Assembly (NCBI GenBank): GCA_014896255.1
Contig: JADBKT010000020.1
Location: forward strand, 1 to 64,000
DNA length: 64,000 nt
Direction: 5' to 3'
Source: Hydrogenibacillus sp.
Lineage (GTDB): Bacteria; Bacillota; Bacilli; Thermicanales; DSM-22653
The notes under the pieces: model-generated
Told to the model about the DNA's origin: nothing
Database searches by the model: none
The model's input: the letters and a program-made list of their open reading frames with translations, nothing else
Shown: piece by piece, positions 42,348 to 52,148 of the stretch
Layout of the letters: each line of letters begins with the position of its first letter
Position numbering within the stretch: the stretch's first letter is position 1
Translations under genes and position numbers: made by a program

Positions 42348-44586
42348 CGGCAACGATGCTTCGGTGAAGGGGTGGCGGGCGGCGAGCGTTTGGCGCGCAT
42401 GGTCGGACGGCCGGGAAAGGCCGTTTGTGCGCCGCTTGGGCGTCCTGATGCTCGGCGTGTTGCTCTTTATGCTGTTGAAGGATACGGTGATTCCGCAAAG
42501 TTTTCATGATCTTACGATCGGCAGCCGATCCGCCGAGCGCATCTATGCGCCGAAAACGGTGCTCGACACGAAGGCGACGGAGCGGGCGCGGCAAGAGGCG
42601 ATGAACAATGTCCCCGACGTGTACAAAGTCGACGATTCGGTGACGCGGATGCAGCTCGCCAACCTGGATCGCATTTTTTCCGACATCATCGTCGTCGACG
42701 GCGATGAGGCGCTGTCGAGAGACGAACGGATCGAGCGGCTGAAGCGGGTGATCCCGTATCAGTTGAGCGACCCGGCGTACGCCACGCTCGCCGCGACGCC
42801 TCCGGAGACGCTGCGGACGATTCAGTATTGGACCAAATCGATCGTCGAGAGCATCATGCAAGGCGGCGTCAGCGAGAAAGATCTGGAGGCCGCCCGGACG
42901 AAGGTCAACGAACAGCTGATCTTGGCCGAGCTTTCGGCGCCAAACCGGCTCGTCATCCAGGAACTCGCCCGCCACAGCATCGTCCCGAACATGAAGCTCG
43001 ATCGAGAGAAGACGGACGAGAACAAAAAAGCTGCGGCCGACGCCGTGGAGCCGATCTACATCTACGAAGGCGACATCGTGCTCGACTACAACCAGGTCGT
43101 CAACGCCGAGGTGCTGCGCAAGCTGGAACTGCTCGGTCTGATGCAGACGGACAAGACGCGGCCGTATGCCGGGCTGGCGCTGTTGATCGCCTTCGGCATG
43201 GGCACGTTGGACGTCTACTTCGCGCGCGGGCGGCCGTTTGTCGAGCAGACGGGCATCAAACCCGTGCTGATGTGGATGCTTCTGTTTGCCTTCGGGCTGG
43301 TGACGGTCAAGGGGTTCGCTTTGTTTGCCCTGGGGACGTGGCGCGACGGGCTGTATCTCGTGCCGTTCGCTTTTGCCCCGATCATCGCCGCCATCCTGCT
43401 CTCCGAATCGGCGGCTTACGTGTTGGCGCTCTATCTGGCCGTGGCGGCCGGCATCATGTTCAACGAGCGGATCGGCACGCTGCTCGATTTTCGAGCGTTT
43501 TTCTACGCCTTGGCAAGTCCGCTCGTGGGAACGTGGGCCATCTCCGGGATGCCTTCGCGGACGCGTATTTTGCGTGCCGGTTTCAGCGGGGCGCTGGGCA
43601 ACGCGCTCGTCATCGCCGCGCTCGTGCTCATCGGCGGCGATGCGCTCGGCTGGCCGAGCGGGGTGCTGTTGGGGGCCGAGGCGGTATTCTCCGGCTTGGG
43701 GGCGGCGGTGCTCACGCTCGGTCTGATCCCGTTTTTTGAGGCGGCGTTCGGCATCTTGTCGCCGATCAAGCTCCTGGAATTGTCGAACCCGAATCAACCG
43801 CTTTTGCGCAAGCTGCTCTTGGAGGCGCCGGGGACGTATCACCACAGCGTGATGGTCGCCAATTTGGCCGAGGCGGCGGCGGAGGCGATCGGCGCGGACG
43901 GGCTTCTCGCCCGTGTGGGGTCGTATTATCACGACATCGGCAAGACGAAGCGGCCGCGTTATTTCGTGGAAAACCAGATGGGCGAGCAAAGCCCGCACGA
44001 TCGGTTGACGCCTCAGCAAAGCCGGGACATCATCATCGATCACGTCTTCGACGGCGTGAAAATGCTCAGGGAAAAGCGTTTTCCGCAGGCGATCATCGAC
44101 ATTGCCGCCAGTCATCACGGGACGACGCTGATCAAATATTTTTACCACAAGGCGAAAGAGCGGAATCCGGAAGTACGAGAAGAAGACTACCGTTACCCGG
44201 GTCCGAAGCCGAAAACGAAAGAGGCGGCGATCGTCATGATCGCCGATACGGTCGAAGCGACGCTCCGGTCGATGAAAGATCCGACGCCGCAGGCGATTCA
44301 GGCGCTGGTCGAGCGGACGATCAAGGAGAAGATCGAAGACGGGCAGTTCGATCTGTGCGATCTGACGATGCGCGAGCTGGATCGGGTCCGGGAAGCTTTG
44401 CTGGTGACGCTTTCCGGGACGTTTCACTCGCGGATCGAATATCCGGATGTGGACGGCACGGGTACGACCGGCAAGGATGCGGCCGCCGCCGCGACGCCAT
44501 CTCCGGCGAGGCCGCCTGCGGCGGGAGATCCGGCCGCGGCGCCCGTTTCCGGCGGTGAGACCACGAAAGTCGAGGGATCGCGGTGA
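42340..44586 (+). CDS. pgpH: 7TM-HD c-di-AMP phosphodiesterase (PgpH/YqfF)
   Basis: A 748-residue membrane enzyme: N-terminal helix, an extracellular 7TMR-HDED domain (about residues 60-270), seven helices (about 275-480) and a cytoplasmic HD domain with TYHHSVMVANLAEAAAEAIG, YYHDIGKTKRP, NQMGEQSPHD and ASHHGTTLI. It hydrolyses c-di-AMP and so affects potassium and osmotic balance. A Pro/Ala/Thr-rich tail of about 40 residues follows the HD domain. GTG 42340 overlaps phoH by eight bases. Confidence 0.94.
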   Translation: MRDGNDASVKGWRAASVWRAWSDGRERPFVRRLGVLMLGVLLFMLLKDTVIPQSFHDLTIGSRSAERIYAPKTVLDTKATERARQEAMNNVPDVYKVDDSVTRMQLANLDRIFSDIIVVDGDEALSRDERIERLKRVIPYQLSDPAYATLAATPPETLRTIQYWTKSIVESIMQGGVSEKDLEAARTKVNEQLILAELSAPNRLVIQELARHSIVPNMKLDREKTDENKKAAADAVEPIYIYEGDIVLDYNQVVNAEVLRKLELLGLMQTDKTRPYAGLALLIAFGMGTLDVYFARGRPFVEQTGIKPVLMWMLLFAFGLVTVKGFALFALGTWRDGLYLVPFAFAPIIAAILLSESAAYVLALYLAVAAGIMFNERIGTLLDFRAFFYALASPLVGTWAISGMPSRTRILRAGFSGALGNALVIAALVLIGGDALGWPSGVLLGAEAVFSGLGAAVLTLGLIPFFEAAFGILSPIKLLELSNPNQPLLRKLLLEAPGTYHHSVMVANLAEAAAEAIGADGLLARVGSYYHDIGKTKRPRYFVENQMGEQSPHDRLTPQQSRDIIIDHVFDGVKMLREKRFPQAIIDIAASHHGTTLIKYFYHKAKERNPEVREEDYRYPGPKPKTKEAAIVMIADTVEATLRSMKDPTPQAIQALVERTIKEKIEDGQFDLCDLTMRELDRVREALLVTLSGTFHSRIEYPDVDGTGTTGKDAAAAATPSPARPPAAGDPAAAPVSGGETTKVEGSR

Positions 44587-45020
44587 GTCTTACGATCGAC
44601 ATCGATTATCGCGACACGGATTTTCGCCTGGACGCGGCGGGAGCGCGCCTGCTCCAGGCGCTTTTTGAGCGCGCTCTGGCGTCGGAGGGACGACCGATCG
44701 AGGGGGAAGTATCGGTGCTGTTCGTCGGCGACGCGGAAATTCGTCGGTTGAATCGCGAGTTTCGCAACGTGGACCGGCCGACGGACGTGCTCAGTTTTCC
44801 GCTGGACGAGCCCGGGATGCTGGGCGACATCGTCATCAGCATCCCGCGCGCCCGGGCGCAAGCGGAAGAATACGGTCATTCGTTCGAACGCGAGCTTTAT
44901 TTTTTGCTTGTACACGGTTTTTATCATTTGCTTGGCTACGACCACCGGACGGAAGCGGAGGAAAAGGCGATGTTCGCCAAACAGGAGGCGTTGCTTCAGG
45001 CGTTTCGCATCGTTCGCTGA
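44583..45020 (+). CDS. ybeY: Endoribonuclease YbeY (16S rRNA maturation factor)
   Basis: A 145-residue metalloprotein with the zinc motif HGFYHLLGYDH near residues 110-120, and RNVDRPTDVLSFPL with GDIVIS typical of the family. YbeY processes the 3' end of 16S rRNA and takes part in ribosome quality control. GTG 44583 overlaps the TGA of pgpH by four bases. Confidence 0.95.
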   Translation: MSLTIDIDYRDTDFRLDAAGARLLQALFERALASEGRPIEGEVSVLFVGDAEIRRLNREFRNVDRPTDVLSFPLDEPGMLGDIVISIPRARAQAEEYGHSFERELYFLLVHGFYHLLGYDHRTEAEEKAMFAKQEALLQAFRIVR

Positions 45021-45053
45021 GCCGGTTCGGTCCGGCTTTGAGGGGGCCAAACG

Positions 45054-45734
45054 ATGTCGGAAGGACGACGGCTGATCCGAAGTTTCCGGAATGCGTTCGA
45101 CGGGCTCTACGCGGCCTTTCACGACGAACACAACATGCGCATCCACGGCTGGGTGGCGCTGATGGCGCTGCTTTTGGCGGCTTGGCTCAAACTGCCCGTG
45201 TCGCGGTGGCTCATCGTCGGGGCGATGATTGTGTGGGTGTGGTCGGTCGAGCTCGTGAACACCGCCGTCGAACGGGCCGTCGACCACGGCGGGGAGCACC
45301 GCAGCGCGGCGGCCAAGACGGCCAAAGACGCCGCCAGCGCGGCTGTTTTCTTGTCTGCGCTGCTGAGCGTCTTGGTCGGGCTTTATGTGTTTTATACGCC
45401 GCTTACGCATGCGCTCATCGATCTCAAACGGACGAGCGCCGGTGATCCGCTTTGGCTCGCGGCGGCGGTCGGCTTTGCGGCGCTTTGTACGGCGGTCGGG
45501 ATCATTCGGCCGCGCCTCGGCGTCGGCCCGGGAATGCTGTTCGGTTTTTCGGCGTTCCTCTTCTGGGCGTCTTGGTTTTCGCCGCTGGTTGTGCTAACAT
45601 TTGTGCTACCACCGCTCCTCGGCGTGTTCGTCCGGCGGGGTTGGGGCTCCGTGGCGGCACTCGCCTGTTGGGGGGCGGCGTTCTCCGCCGTCGCCTGGGC
45701 ATGGCCGGTCCTCGCGCGGCTTTGGGCTTCTTGA
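45054..45734 (+). CDS. dgkA: Diacylglycerol/undecaprenol kinase with C-terminal membrane extension
   Basis: The first 120 residues are a DgkA-type kinase: FRNAFDGLYAAFHDEHNMRI, IVWVWSVELVNTAVERAVDH and AKTAKDAASAAVFL, which hold the catalytic glutamates. In Bacillus it phosphorylates undecaprenol. The remaining 105 residues add three or four helices (GPGMLFGFSAFLFWASWF and others). Fusions of DgkA to PAP2-type phosphatases exist in related bacteria, but here no PSGH or other phosphatase motif is visible. ATG 45054 follows TTGAGGGGG. Confidence 0.9.
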   Translation: MSEGRRLIRSFRNAFDGLYAAFHDEHNMRIHGWVALMALLLAAWLKLPVSRWLIVGAMIVWVWSVELVNTAVERAVDHGGEHRSAAAKTAKDAASAAVFLSALLSVLVGLYVFYTPLTHALIDLKRTSAGDPLWLAAAVGFAALCTAVGIIRPRLGVGPGMLFGFSAFLFWASWFSPLVVLTFVLPPLLGVFVRRGWGSVAALACWGAAFSAVAWAWPVLARLWAS

Positions 45735-45837
45735 GGACTTGAGGACGCGTGGCCGGGCGTCGTCGTGCCGCTTGGTGTCGTCGGGACAAGCGGCGGATGA
45801 ATGGAAACGGAGATGGCGATGAGATGCATGGTGAGCG

Positions 45838-46368
45838 ATGGATCGAGCGGGTGAACGGCCACCGATGACGAACGACAACACTGAGCATCGGCATGAGAAC
45901 GCGTCGCCATCGGAAGCTGAGCGGTCGTTTGCCGAACCGGCGATGCCGGAGGAGCGCCTCGTCGCTTTGGCGAACGCGGCGCGACGGCGCGCATATGTGC
46001 CGTATTCGAACTTTGCCGTCGGGGCGGTCGTGGTGATGGAAGACGGCCGGGCGTACATCGGCGCGAACATCGAAAATGCCGCCTATCCGGCGTCCATCTG
46101 CGCGGAGCGGGTGGCGCTCACGAAGGCGGTCACGGAATCGACGAGCCCGCCGGCGGCCATATGCGTCGTCGCCGATACCGAGGCTCCGGTCACGCCGTGC
46201 GGCGTTTGTCGCCAGGTGATCGCCGAACTCTGCCCGCCTTCGATGCCCGTCTATCTCGGCACCACCTCCGGCGCTTGGGTGAAGACGACCGTCGAGCGGC
46301 TGCTCCCGGGTGCGTTCGGAAAGGGGGCGCTCTTCCGCCGTGACCGAGGCGATGCATCGCGGGCGTGA
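45838..46368 (+). CDS. cdd: Cytidine deaminase
   Basis: Hydrolytically deaminates cytidine and deoxycytidine. Core motifs are YVPYSNFAVGAVVVMEDG, NIENAAYPASICAERVAL with the zinc cysteine and catalytic glutamate, and TPCGVCRQVIAE with two more zinc cysteines. The family core starts near MPEERLVAL (ATG 45943), so the first 35 residues are an extension. ATG 45865 and ATG 45943 are alternative starts; none has a strong ribosome site. Overlaps era by 29 bases. Confidence 0.93.
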   Translation: MDRAGERPPMTNDNTEHRHENASPSEAERSFAEPAMPEERLVALANAARRRAYVPYSNFAVGAVVVMEDGRAYIGANIENAAYPASICAERVALTKAVTESTSPPAAICVVADTEAPVTPCGVCRQVIAELCPPSMPVYLGTTSGAWVKTTVERLLPGAFGKGALFRRDRGDASRA

Positions 46369-47266
46369 GGCGGCCGGTGAAGGGTTTAAGTCGGGCTTTG
46401 TGTCCATCATCGGGCGCCCGAACGTCGGCAAGTCGACGCTGCTCAACGCGCTTTTGAACGCCAAGGTGGCGATCGTCTCGCCGAAGCCGCAGACGACGCG
46501 CAACCGCATCCGCGGGGTGCTGACCGAAGCGCGCGGGCAAATCGTCTTTATCGATACGCCGGGCATTCACAAGCCGCGGACGGTGCTCGGCGAGCGGATG
46601 GTGGGGTCGGCGCTTGGGACGCTTCGGGAAGTCGACGCCGTTTTGACGGTGATCGATGCGGAAGCCGGCATTCAAGAGGCCGACCGTATCGTCATCGCGC
46701 ATATCCCGAAGAGCCTTAAGCGCGTGTATCTCATCCTGAACAAAATCGACCGCATTCACCCGGACCGCCTGCTCGTGCTCATCGACGAGGCCCGGACGCT
46801 TTTCGACTTTGCCGAATACATCCCGGTGTCGGCGACGGAGGGGATCAACGTTCACGCGATCCGCGACGTCCTGTTCCGCGACCTGCCGGAGGGGCCGCCG
46901 TACTATCCGCCGGAGATGAAGAGCGATCATCCGGAGACGTTTCTCGCGCAGGAGATCATCCGCGAGAAAATCCTTCACCTGACGCAGGAAGAGGTGCCGC
47001 ATTCGGTCGCCGTCGTCGTCGAGTCTTGGGAAGAGAAGCCGAACGTGATCGTCGTCCGGGCGAACATCTACGTCGAGCGCGATTCGCAAAAAGGGATTTT
47101 GATCGGCAAAGGCGGACGGATGCTGGGGGAAATCGGCCGAAAGGCGCGCCTCGAGCTGGAAGCGCTCTTCGGCGCGAAGTTTTATCTGGAGCTGTGGGTC
47201 AAGGTGAAGGAAGATTGGCGCAACCGCCCGGGCATCCTTCAAGCGCTCGGTTACCGAGAGGAATGA
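46340..47266 (+). CDS. era: GTPase Era
   Basis: Ribosome-assembly GTPase binding the 3' end of 16S rRNA. The 308-residue protein shows the G1 loop GRPNVGKST, switch PQTTRNRIRG, G3 DTPGIHKP, G4 NKID, G5 SATEG and the C-terminal KH domain (RDSQKGILIGKGGRMLGEIG). GTG 46340 is the chosen start; ATG 46352 is possible. Starts inside cdd. Confidence 0.96.
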   Translation: MTEAMHRGREAAGEGFKSGFVSIIGRPNVGKSTLLNALLNAKVAIVSPKPQTTRNRIRGVLTEARGQIVFIDTPGIHKPRTVLGERMVGSALGTLREVDAVLTVIDAEAGIQEADRIVIAHIPKSLKRVYLILNKIDRIHPDRLLVLIDEARTLFDFAEYIPVSATEGINVHAIRDVLFRDLPEGPPYYPPEMKSDHPETFLAQEIIREKILHLTQEEVPHSVAVVVESWEEKPNVIVVRANIYVERDSQKGILIGKGGRMLGEIGRKARLELEALFGAKFYLELWVKVKEDWRNRPGILQALGYREE

Positions 47267-47366
47267 CGATCTGCCAGCGATTGCTTTGTATTTCCCCGGA
47301 TGCCCGGGTCAGACTATGCGTGCCGCTGATCTGCCGCCGGGCGATCATCGAAGCCGGAGGGAGAAC

Positions 47367-47627
47367 ATGCAAAGGATGCGTCAACTATCGTGGAAGCTGT
47401 TCGAGCAGACGGGGTCTGTCGCATCGTATTTGCTCTACCGGCGTCTCGAGGACGAAAGGTCTGTGTCGTTGCCGCCGTCGATCCGGCTCGTCCTGGAAGA
47501 GTTCGCGACGCTTGACGCGGCGGACGACGTCCGGGGCGAAAGCGATGCGCTCGGGCGGGGCGATGAAGCGGCGGACGCCGACGAGACGGGGAAACGGCGT
47601 GGCGATGGAACGCGCTTCTTTTCTTAA
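47367..47627 (+). CDS. YqzL-like small protein, extended
   Basis: The first 30 residues (RQLSWKLFEQTGSVASYLLY RRLE) match B. subtilis YqzL (LDFTWNVFSMTGNIETYLLFKEIE), a 47-residue protein of unknown role between era and recO. Here the product is 86 residues, with an acidic low-complexity end that overlaps recO by 23 bases. ATG 47367 follows CGGAGGGAG. Confidence 0.75.
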   Translation: MQRMRQLSWKLFEQTGSVASYLLYRRLEDERSVSLPPSIRLVLEEFATLDAADDVRGESDALGRGDEAADADETGKRRGDGTRFFS

Positions 47628-48438
47628 TGCCGAAGGCATCGTCCTTCGGGCGATAAGCTACCGGGAAGCGGACGTCATCGCCACGCTGTATACGCGCGAG
47701 GCGGGAAGGATCGGCGTCATCGCCTATGGCGCCCGCAAGATGCGCTCGCGCCTTGGCCCACATGTGCAGCTTTTTCGCTTCGGTACATATGTCCTTCGGC
47801 GGAGCGGCGCGCTCTGGCGCCTCTCCCAGGCGGAAACGCTCCGCCCTTTTGCCTCTTTGCACGGTGATGTGATGCGCACGGCGCAGGCGGCGGTGCTCGC
47901 CGAGTGGATGTTGGAAACGCAGGAAGAAGAAACCCCGGATCCGCTCCTTTTCGATCTTCTTTACTGGGCGCTCGCGCGGCTCGACGACGGAGATGACGCG
48001 GAAGTCGTCGTGCGCGCCTTTGAACTGCGGTTGCTCGCGCGCCTCGGATACGGGCCGGAGTGGCGACGTTGCGTGCGCTGCGGCGCAGAAAGCGAACGTT
48101 CGCATTTTTCGGCCGTCGAAGGCGGGGCGATCTGCCGCCGTTGCGCGCCGGCGGTGCCGGACGCCGAAGAAGTGCCGCGGGCGCTTATGATGTTCGTCCC
48201 GCGGCTTTTGACCGTCCCCCCGAACCGCCTGGGTCGGGTGATGCTGCACCCGCCGCAGCGGGAGGCGCTTCGCCGGGTGTTGGATCGTTTTGTCGCCCGT
48301 CACGTTCCCGTTCGCTTAAACGCTCGGCGGATGTTCGAAGCGCACGATGCCCTCGCTTTGGCGTCCCGATCGCTCGCCGAAGCGCGGCGGGCCCGAGGAG
48401 CAGAAAAGGAAGAGGATGCGGAAAGCCGCGAAAGGTAG
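47605..48438 (+). CDS. recO: DNA repair protein RecO
   Basis: A 277-residue RecFOR mediator. The N-terminal OB fold has [35 protein letters not shown] and LQ(L)F region. The C-terminal domain carries a zinc motif CVRCG...CRRC near residues 158-178. It helps load RecA on SSB-coated DNA. ATG 47605 lies inside the end of the yqzL-like gene. The C-terminus is basic and variable. An 80-base gap to glyQ follows. Confidence 0.94.
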   Translation: MERASFLNAEGIVLRAISYREADVIATLYTREAGRIGVIAYGARKMRSRLGPHVQLFRFGTYVLRRSGALWRLSQAETLRPFASLHGDVMRTAQAAVLAEWMLETQEEETPDPLLFDLLYWALARLDDGDDAEVVVRAFELRLLARLGYGPEWRRCVRCGAESERSHFSAVEGGAICRRCAPAVPDAEEVPRALMMFVPRLLTVPPNRLGRVMLHPPQREALRRVLDRFVARHVPVRLNARRMFEAHDALALASRSLAEARRARGAEKEEDAESRER

Positions 48439-48518
48439 ACAAACGTCGTCGGCCGCGAAAAGTCTCGTGGCGGAAACGAACCGGCGGCGGCCGTTCGTCG
48501 TTCGAGGAGGGAAATGGT

Positions 48519-49409
48519 TTGTTGAATCCGGCGGCGTCGTTTCAAGATTTGGTGCTCGCATTGAAAATGTTTTGGGCCGAGCACGGCTGTCTCATCGCGG
48601 AGCCGTACGACATCGAAAAAGGCGCGGGGACGATGAACCCGCATACATTTTTACGGGCGCTCGGCCCAAAGCCGTGGCGCGTCGCCTACGTCGAGCCGTC
48701 GCGCCGGCCGGCCGACGGGCGTTTCGGGGAAAACCCCAACCGGCTGTACCAACATCATCAGTTTCAAGTGCTCATCAAGCCCTCTCCGGACGACATCATC
48801 GAGACGTATCTGAGCAGCCTGACGGCGCTCGGCATCGACCCGAAGCGGCACGACATCCGCTTCGTGGAAGACAACTGGGAATCGCCGACGCTCGGCGCCT
48901 GGGGCTTGGGCTGGGAAGTGTGGTTGGACGGGATGGAGGTGACGCAGTTTACATATTTCCAGCAGGTCGGCGGGTATGATGTTCATCCGGTGTCCGTGGA
49001 GATCACCTACGGCCTCGAACGGCTGGCGTCATACCTGCAGGAGAAGGACAACGTCTTCGACATCGTCTACGCTCCGGGGATCACGTATCGCGAGATCTTC
49101 CACCGGAATGAAGTCGAGCAATCGCGGTATGCGCTCGTGGAATGCGACCCCGATCGGTTGCGCGTCCTGTTTGACATCTACGAGCGCGAGGCGTTCCGGT
49201 TGCTCGAGATCGGCCTTCCGCTTCCGGCATACGACTACGTCCTCAAGTGTTCGCATACTTTCAACCTGCTGGACGCCCGGGGAGCGATCAGCGTCGCCGA
49301 TCGGGCGGCGTTCGTCGGCCGCGTGCGGAGGCTCGCCCGTGCGGTGGCCCAGGCTTATATGGAGGCGGAGACGGTCGACGGCGCGCCGAAAGGGGGAGCG
49401 GAGGCGTGA
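48519..49409 (+). CDS. glyQ: Glycine-tRNA ligase alpha subunit
   Basis: Catalytic subunit of the heterotetrameric enzyme. The 296-residue product shows [69 protein letters not shown] and QQVGG. The TTG at 48519 (or 48522) is chosen because GAGGAGGG lies eight bases upstream; an ATG at 48514 is out of frame. No T-box leader is seen in the gap upstream. Confidence 0.96.
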   Translation: MLNPAASFQDLVLALKMFWAEHGCLIAEPYDIEKGAGTMNPHTFLRALGPKPWRVAYVEPSRRPADGRFGENPNRLYQHHQFQVLIKPSPDDIIETYLSSLTALGIDPKRHDIRFVEDNWESPTLGAWGLGWEVWLDGMEVTQFTYFQQVGGYDVHPVSVEITYGLERLASYLQEKDNVFDIVYAPGITYREIFHRNEVEQSRYALVECDPDRLRVLFDIYEREAFRLLEIGLPLPAYDYVLKCSHTFNLLDARGAISVADRAAFVGRVRRLARAVAQAYMEAETVDGAPKGGAEA

Positions 49410-51514
49410 AACGGACGCTTTTGATCGAGATCGGCTTGGAAGAATTACCGGCAGAGTGGGTCGAACCGGCGCGGGATGCTTTCCGAGCGCGCGTTTTGGC
49501 GTTTTTACAGGAGATGCACCTCTCGTACGGGGACGTGCGCGCGTATGCGACGCCACGGCGGCTTGCGGTTCAGGCGGAAGCGGTCGCCGAGCGGCAACAG
49601 GATCGCGAAGAGATGCTGCGCGGGCCGCGGCGCAAGATCGCCGTCTCCCCGGACGGCGAATGGACCGAAGCGGCGCGCGGTTTCGCCCGTTCCCGAGGTG
49701 TTCCGCTCGAGGCGCTTTCGTTCGAAGGTGAAGGCGACGATGCGGTGCTGATCGCCCGGCGACGGGTGGAAGGGCGACCGGCGGTGGAGGTGCTCCCGGG
49801 GCTTAAGGACGTCATCGAGGGACTGCCGTTTCCGAAGACGATGCGCTGGGGGACCGAGACGTTGCGTTACGGACGGCCGATCCGCTGGCTTGTCGTGCTC
49901 TTCGGCGAGGCCGTCGTGCCGCTTGAAATCGCCGGCGTGACGAGCGGGCGGACGACGTACGGCCACCGGACCCTTTCCTCCGGGCCGATCGAACTCGCGT
50001 CGGCGGACGATTACGCCGCGGCGCTCGAGCGCGGCTTCGTCGTCGCCGATGTCGAAGCGCGGCGCGCGCGTATCGTGGAAGGGATGGAAAAGGCGGCATC
50101 GGCGCGCGGGCTTCGGGTGCCGGCGGATGCGGAACTGCTCGCGGAAGTGACGGAGCTCGTCGAATATCCGACAGTCTTCATCGGCCGCTTCGATCCGGCG
50201 TTTTTGGCCCTGCCGCGGGCGGTGCTCGTGACGACGATGCGCCGGCACCAGCGTTACTTTCCCGCTTTCGACGGCGAGGGGCGGCTCGCGCCGTATTTCG
50301 TCGGCGTACGCAACGGCACCGACGAGGCGCTTGATGTCGTCGTCCGCGGCAATGAAAAGGTGCTCGCCGCCCGGCTCGCCGATGCCCGCTTTTTTTACGA
50401 AGCGGATCTCAAGCAATCGATCGAGGCGTTCAACGCCAAGCTCCGCGAGATCGCCTTTCACGCCGAGCTCGGCTCGATGGCCGAAAAGCGCGAGCGCCTG
50501 ATCACGCTCGCCGGGCGCCTGTCCGACGCCCTGGCGCTCAGTTCGACGGAGCGGGCCAAGGTCGCCCGCGCCGCAGAGATCGCCAAATTCGACCTCGCGA
50601 CGCAGATGGTCTACGAATTCACGGAGCTTCAAGGGGCGGTCGGAGAAGCGTACGCGCTGGCCTTCGGTGAAGATGCGGACGTGGCCCGGGCGGTGCGCGA
50701 ACATTGGCGACCCGTCGGACAGGGGGACGGCCCGCCGGAAGGGACGATCGGGGCCGTCGTCGGCCTTGCCGACAAGCTCGATACGCTCGTCGGCTTTTTC
50801 GGATTGGGCTTCATTCCGAGCGGTTCGGAAGATCCCTTCGCCCTACGTCGGGCGGCCCTCGGCGTGATCAGCATTCTGCGGGCGTATGCGCTGCCGCTTG
50901 CGCCGCTTGAGCTTTTCGCTTGGGCGCGGGAGGCATACGGCGCGCGGGCGGACGTCTTTCGCTTGGACGGCGATGCTCTTCTGGAGGCGTTGTGGGACTT
51001 TTTGGCGCCGCGGATCAAGGCGCAGATCGTCGAAGACGGCGTGCGCCACGATCTTGCCGATGCGGTCGTCAAGCAAGGCGGCGTGCCGCTCTCCAGACTT
51101 TTTGAACGGGCACTGGCGCTTGCGCGATTGTCCGAGGAGGCGACGTTTAAGTCGACGATCGAATCGTTCGTCCGCGTCCACAACATGGCGCAAAAGGCAC
51201 GCCGAGAAGGGCTTCTCGCGGGCGATCCGGCGGCGCGCTTGATGGCGGAGGCGGTCCGCTCGCGCCTTTCTGCGCCGAGCGAAGCGGCTCTCCTTGCGGC
51301 GTACGATGCCGCGCTCAGGGCGTTTGCCGCGGCGCCGGACGGGGCGGCCGAGCTTGAGGCGCTCCGGCCCTTGGTACCGCATATCGAACGTTTTTTCATC
51401 GATGTGCTCGTCATGGCGGAAGATCCGGCGGTTCGCGAAAGCCGGCTCGCGCTCATCGGTGCATTGGATGCGCTATTTGGACGCTACGCCGATTTTCGTG
51501 CCGTCGTCGTCTGA
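49406..51514 (+). CDS. glyS: Glycine-tRNA ligase beta subunit
   Basis: A 702-residue partner of GlyQ for tRNA binding. Motifs include [18 protein letters not shown] at the start, [17 protein letters not shown], VSTMxRHQRYF-like [14 protein letters not shown], GxRNG-type [20 protein letters not shown] and [20 protein letters not shown]. The C-terminal region contains an anticodon-binding domain. GTG 49406 overlaps the TGA of glyQ. Confidence 0.96.
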   Translation: MKRTLLIEIGLEELPAEWVEPARDAFRARVLAFLQEMHLSYGDVRAYATPRRLAVQAEAVAERQQDREEMLRGPRRKIAVSPDGEWTEAARGFARSRGVPLEALSFEGEGDDAVLIARRRVEGRPAVEVLPGLKDVIEGLPFPKTMRWGTETLRYGRPIRWLVVLFGEAVVPLEIAGVTSGRTTYGHRTLSSGPIELASADDYAAALERGFVVADVEARRARIVEGMEKAASARGLRVPADAELLAEVTELVEYPTVFIGRFDPAFLALPRAVLVTTMRRHQRYFPAFDGEGRLAPYFVGVRNGTDEALDVVVRGNEKVLAARLADARFFYEADLKQSIEAFNAKLREIAFHAELGSMAEKRERLITLAGRLSDALALSSTERAKVARAAEIAKFDLATQMVYEFTELQGAVGEAYALAFGEDADVARAVREHWRPVGQGDGPPEGTIGAVVGLADKLDTLVGFFGLGFIPSGSEDPFALRRAALGVISILRAYALPLAPLELFAWAREAYGARADVFRLDGDALLEALWDFLAPRIKAQIVEDGVRHDLADAVVKQGGVPLSRLFERALALARLSEEATFKSTIESFVRVHNMAQKARREGLLAGDPAARLMAEAVRSRLSAPSEAALLAAYDAALRAFAAAPDGAAELEALRPLVPHIERFFIDVLVMAEDPAVRESRLALIGALDALFGRYADFRAVVV

Positions 51515-51555
51515 AGCGACGGTCATGCCGATTGCAGAATCCGGAAGAAAATCCG

Positions 51556-51583
51556 AAAGACGGGGTAGGCCCCGTCTTTTTTT
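51556..51583 (+). terminator. Intrinsic terminator after glyS
   Basis: A 10-bp stem (51556-51565 with 51570-51579) with a TAGG loop, followed by further Ts to 51583. Ends the era-glyS gene cluster. Confidence 0.92.
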
Positions 51584-51604
51584 GAGGTATCGGCGACATG
51601 CCCC

Positions 51605-51634
51605 TTGCACGGCGCGCACCGTCGAATGTATAAT
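51605..51634 (+). promoter_or_regulatory. Promoter of the MarR/efflux operon, with a likely operator downstream
   Basis: TTGCAC (51605-51610) and TATAAT (51629-51634) are 18 bases apart. About 20 bases downstream lies GTTAAGTTCATTAAAC (51655-51670), an imperfect palindrome that could be bound by the MarR protein encoded next. Confidence 0.65.
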
Positions 51635-51677
51635 AAACGCTGTGTCACGAAAGGTTAAGTTCATTAAACAATCGACG

Positions 51678-52148
51678 ATGGCAAAGGAGGGATCGGCGAT
51701 CGATGGGCAGGCGGAGCGAAAGGAGCGCCTTGAAGCGCTTCTGCCGCTCATACGGCGCATTTCACGCCATTTTAAATACGGACTGACAGAGGGAAACGGC
51801 CTTTCGATGACGGATTGGTTTTTCTTCCGGCATCTCGAAGGGACGGAGGCCCGGAGCGTGACCGATTTGGCCCGCCATTTCGGCGTGTCGGCGAGTTACA
51901 TCACGAACTGGGCGGAACGCTTCGTCCAAAAGGGACTCATACAGCGCGAACGCAAGGCGGATGACCGGCGGGTGGTGCTCATTCGGATGACGGAGGCGGG
52001 CCGCGAGACGCTCCGTGCCATCGACGCCAAGCGGCGCTCTTACATGGAGGCGCTGCTCGCCGACGTCACGGATGAAGAACTGGCCTTGCTCATCCGCATT
52101 TTGGAGCGGATCGCGCGCCGCATTGAAGAGGAGGAGTGGATGCGATGA
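51678..52148 (+). CDS. MarR family transcriptional regulator
   Basis: A 156-residue winged-helix protein: SMTDWFFFRHLEG, SVTDLARHFGVSASYITNWA recognition helix, then ERKADDRRVVLIRMTEAGRE forming the wing. It precedes a membrane fusion protein and an EmrB-type pump, so it most likely represses this efflux operon. ATG 51678 is the only in-frame ATG. AAAGGAGG lies just inside the gene, leaving the start uncertain. The stop overlaps the next start (ATGA). Confidence 0.9.
   Translation: MAKEGSAIDGQAERKERLEALLPLIRRISRHFKYGLTEGNGLSMTDWFFFRHLEGTEARSVTDLARHFGVSASYITNWAERFVQKGLIQRERKADDRRVVLIRMTEAGRETLRAIDAKRRSYMEALLADVTDEELALLIRILERIARRIEEEEWMR

Noticed and set aside
42304-44427. 707-codon minus-strand frame over pgpH
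   Set aside because: Same antisense effect; pgpH shows complete 7TM-HD motifs.
48439-48518. Possible T-box before glyQS
   Set aside because: Only 80 bases, no T-box sequence or antiterminator found; glyQS seems to be transcribed from upstream.
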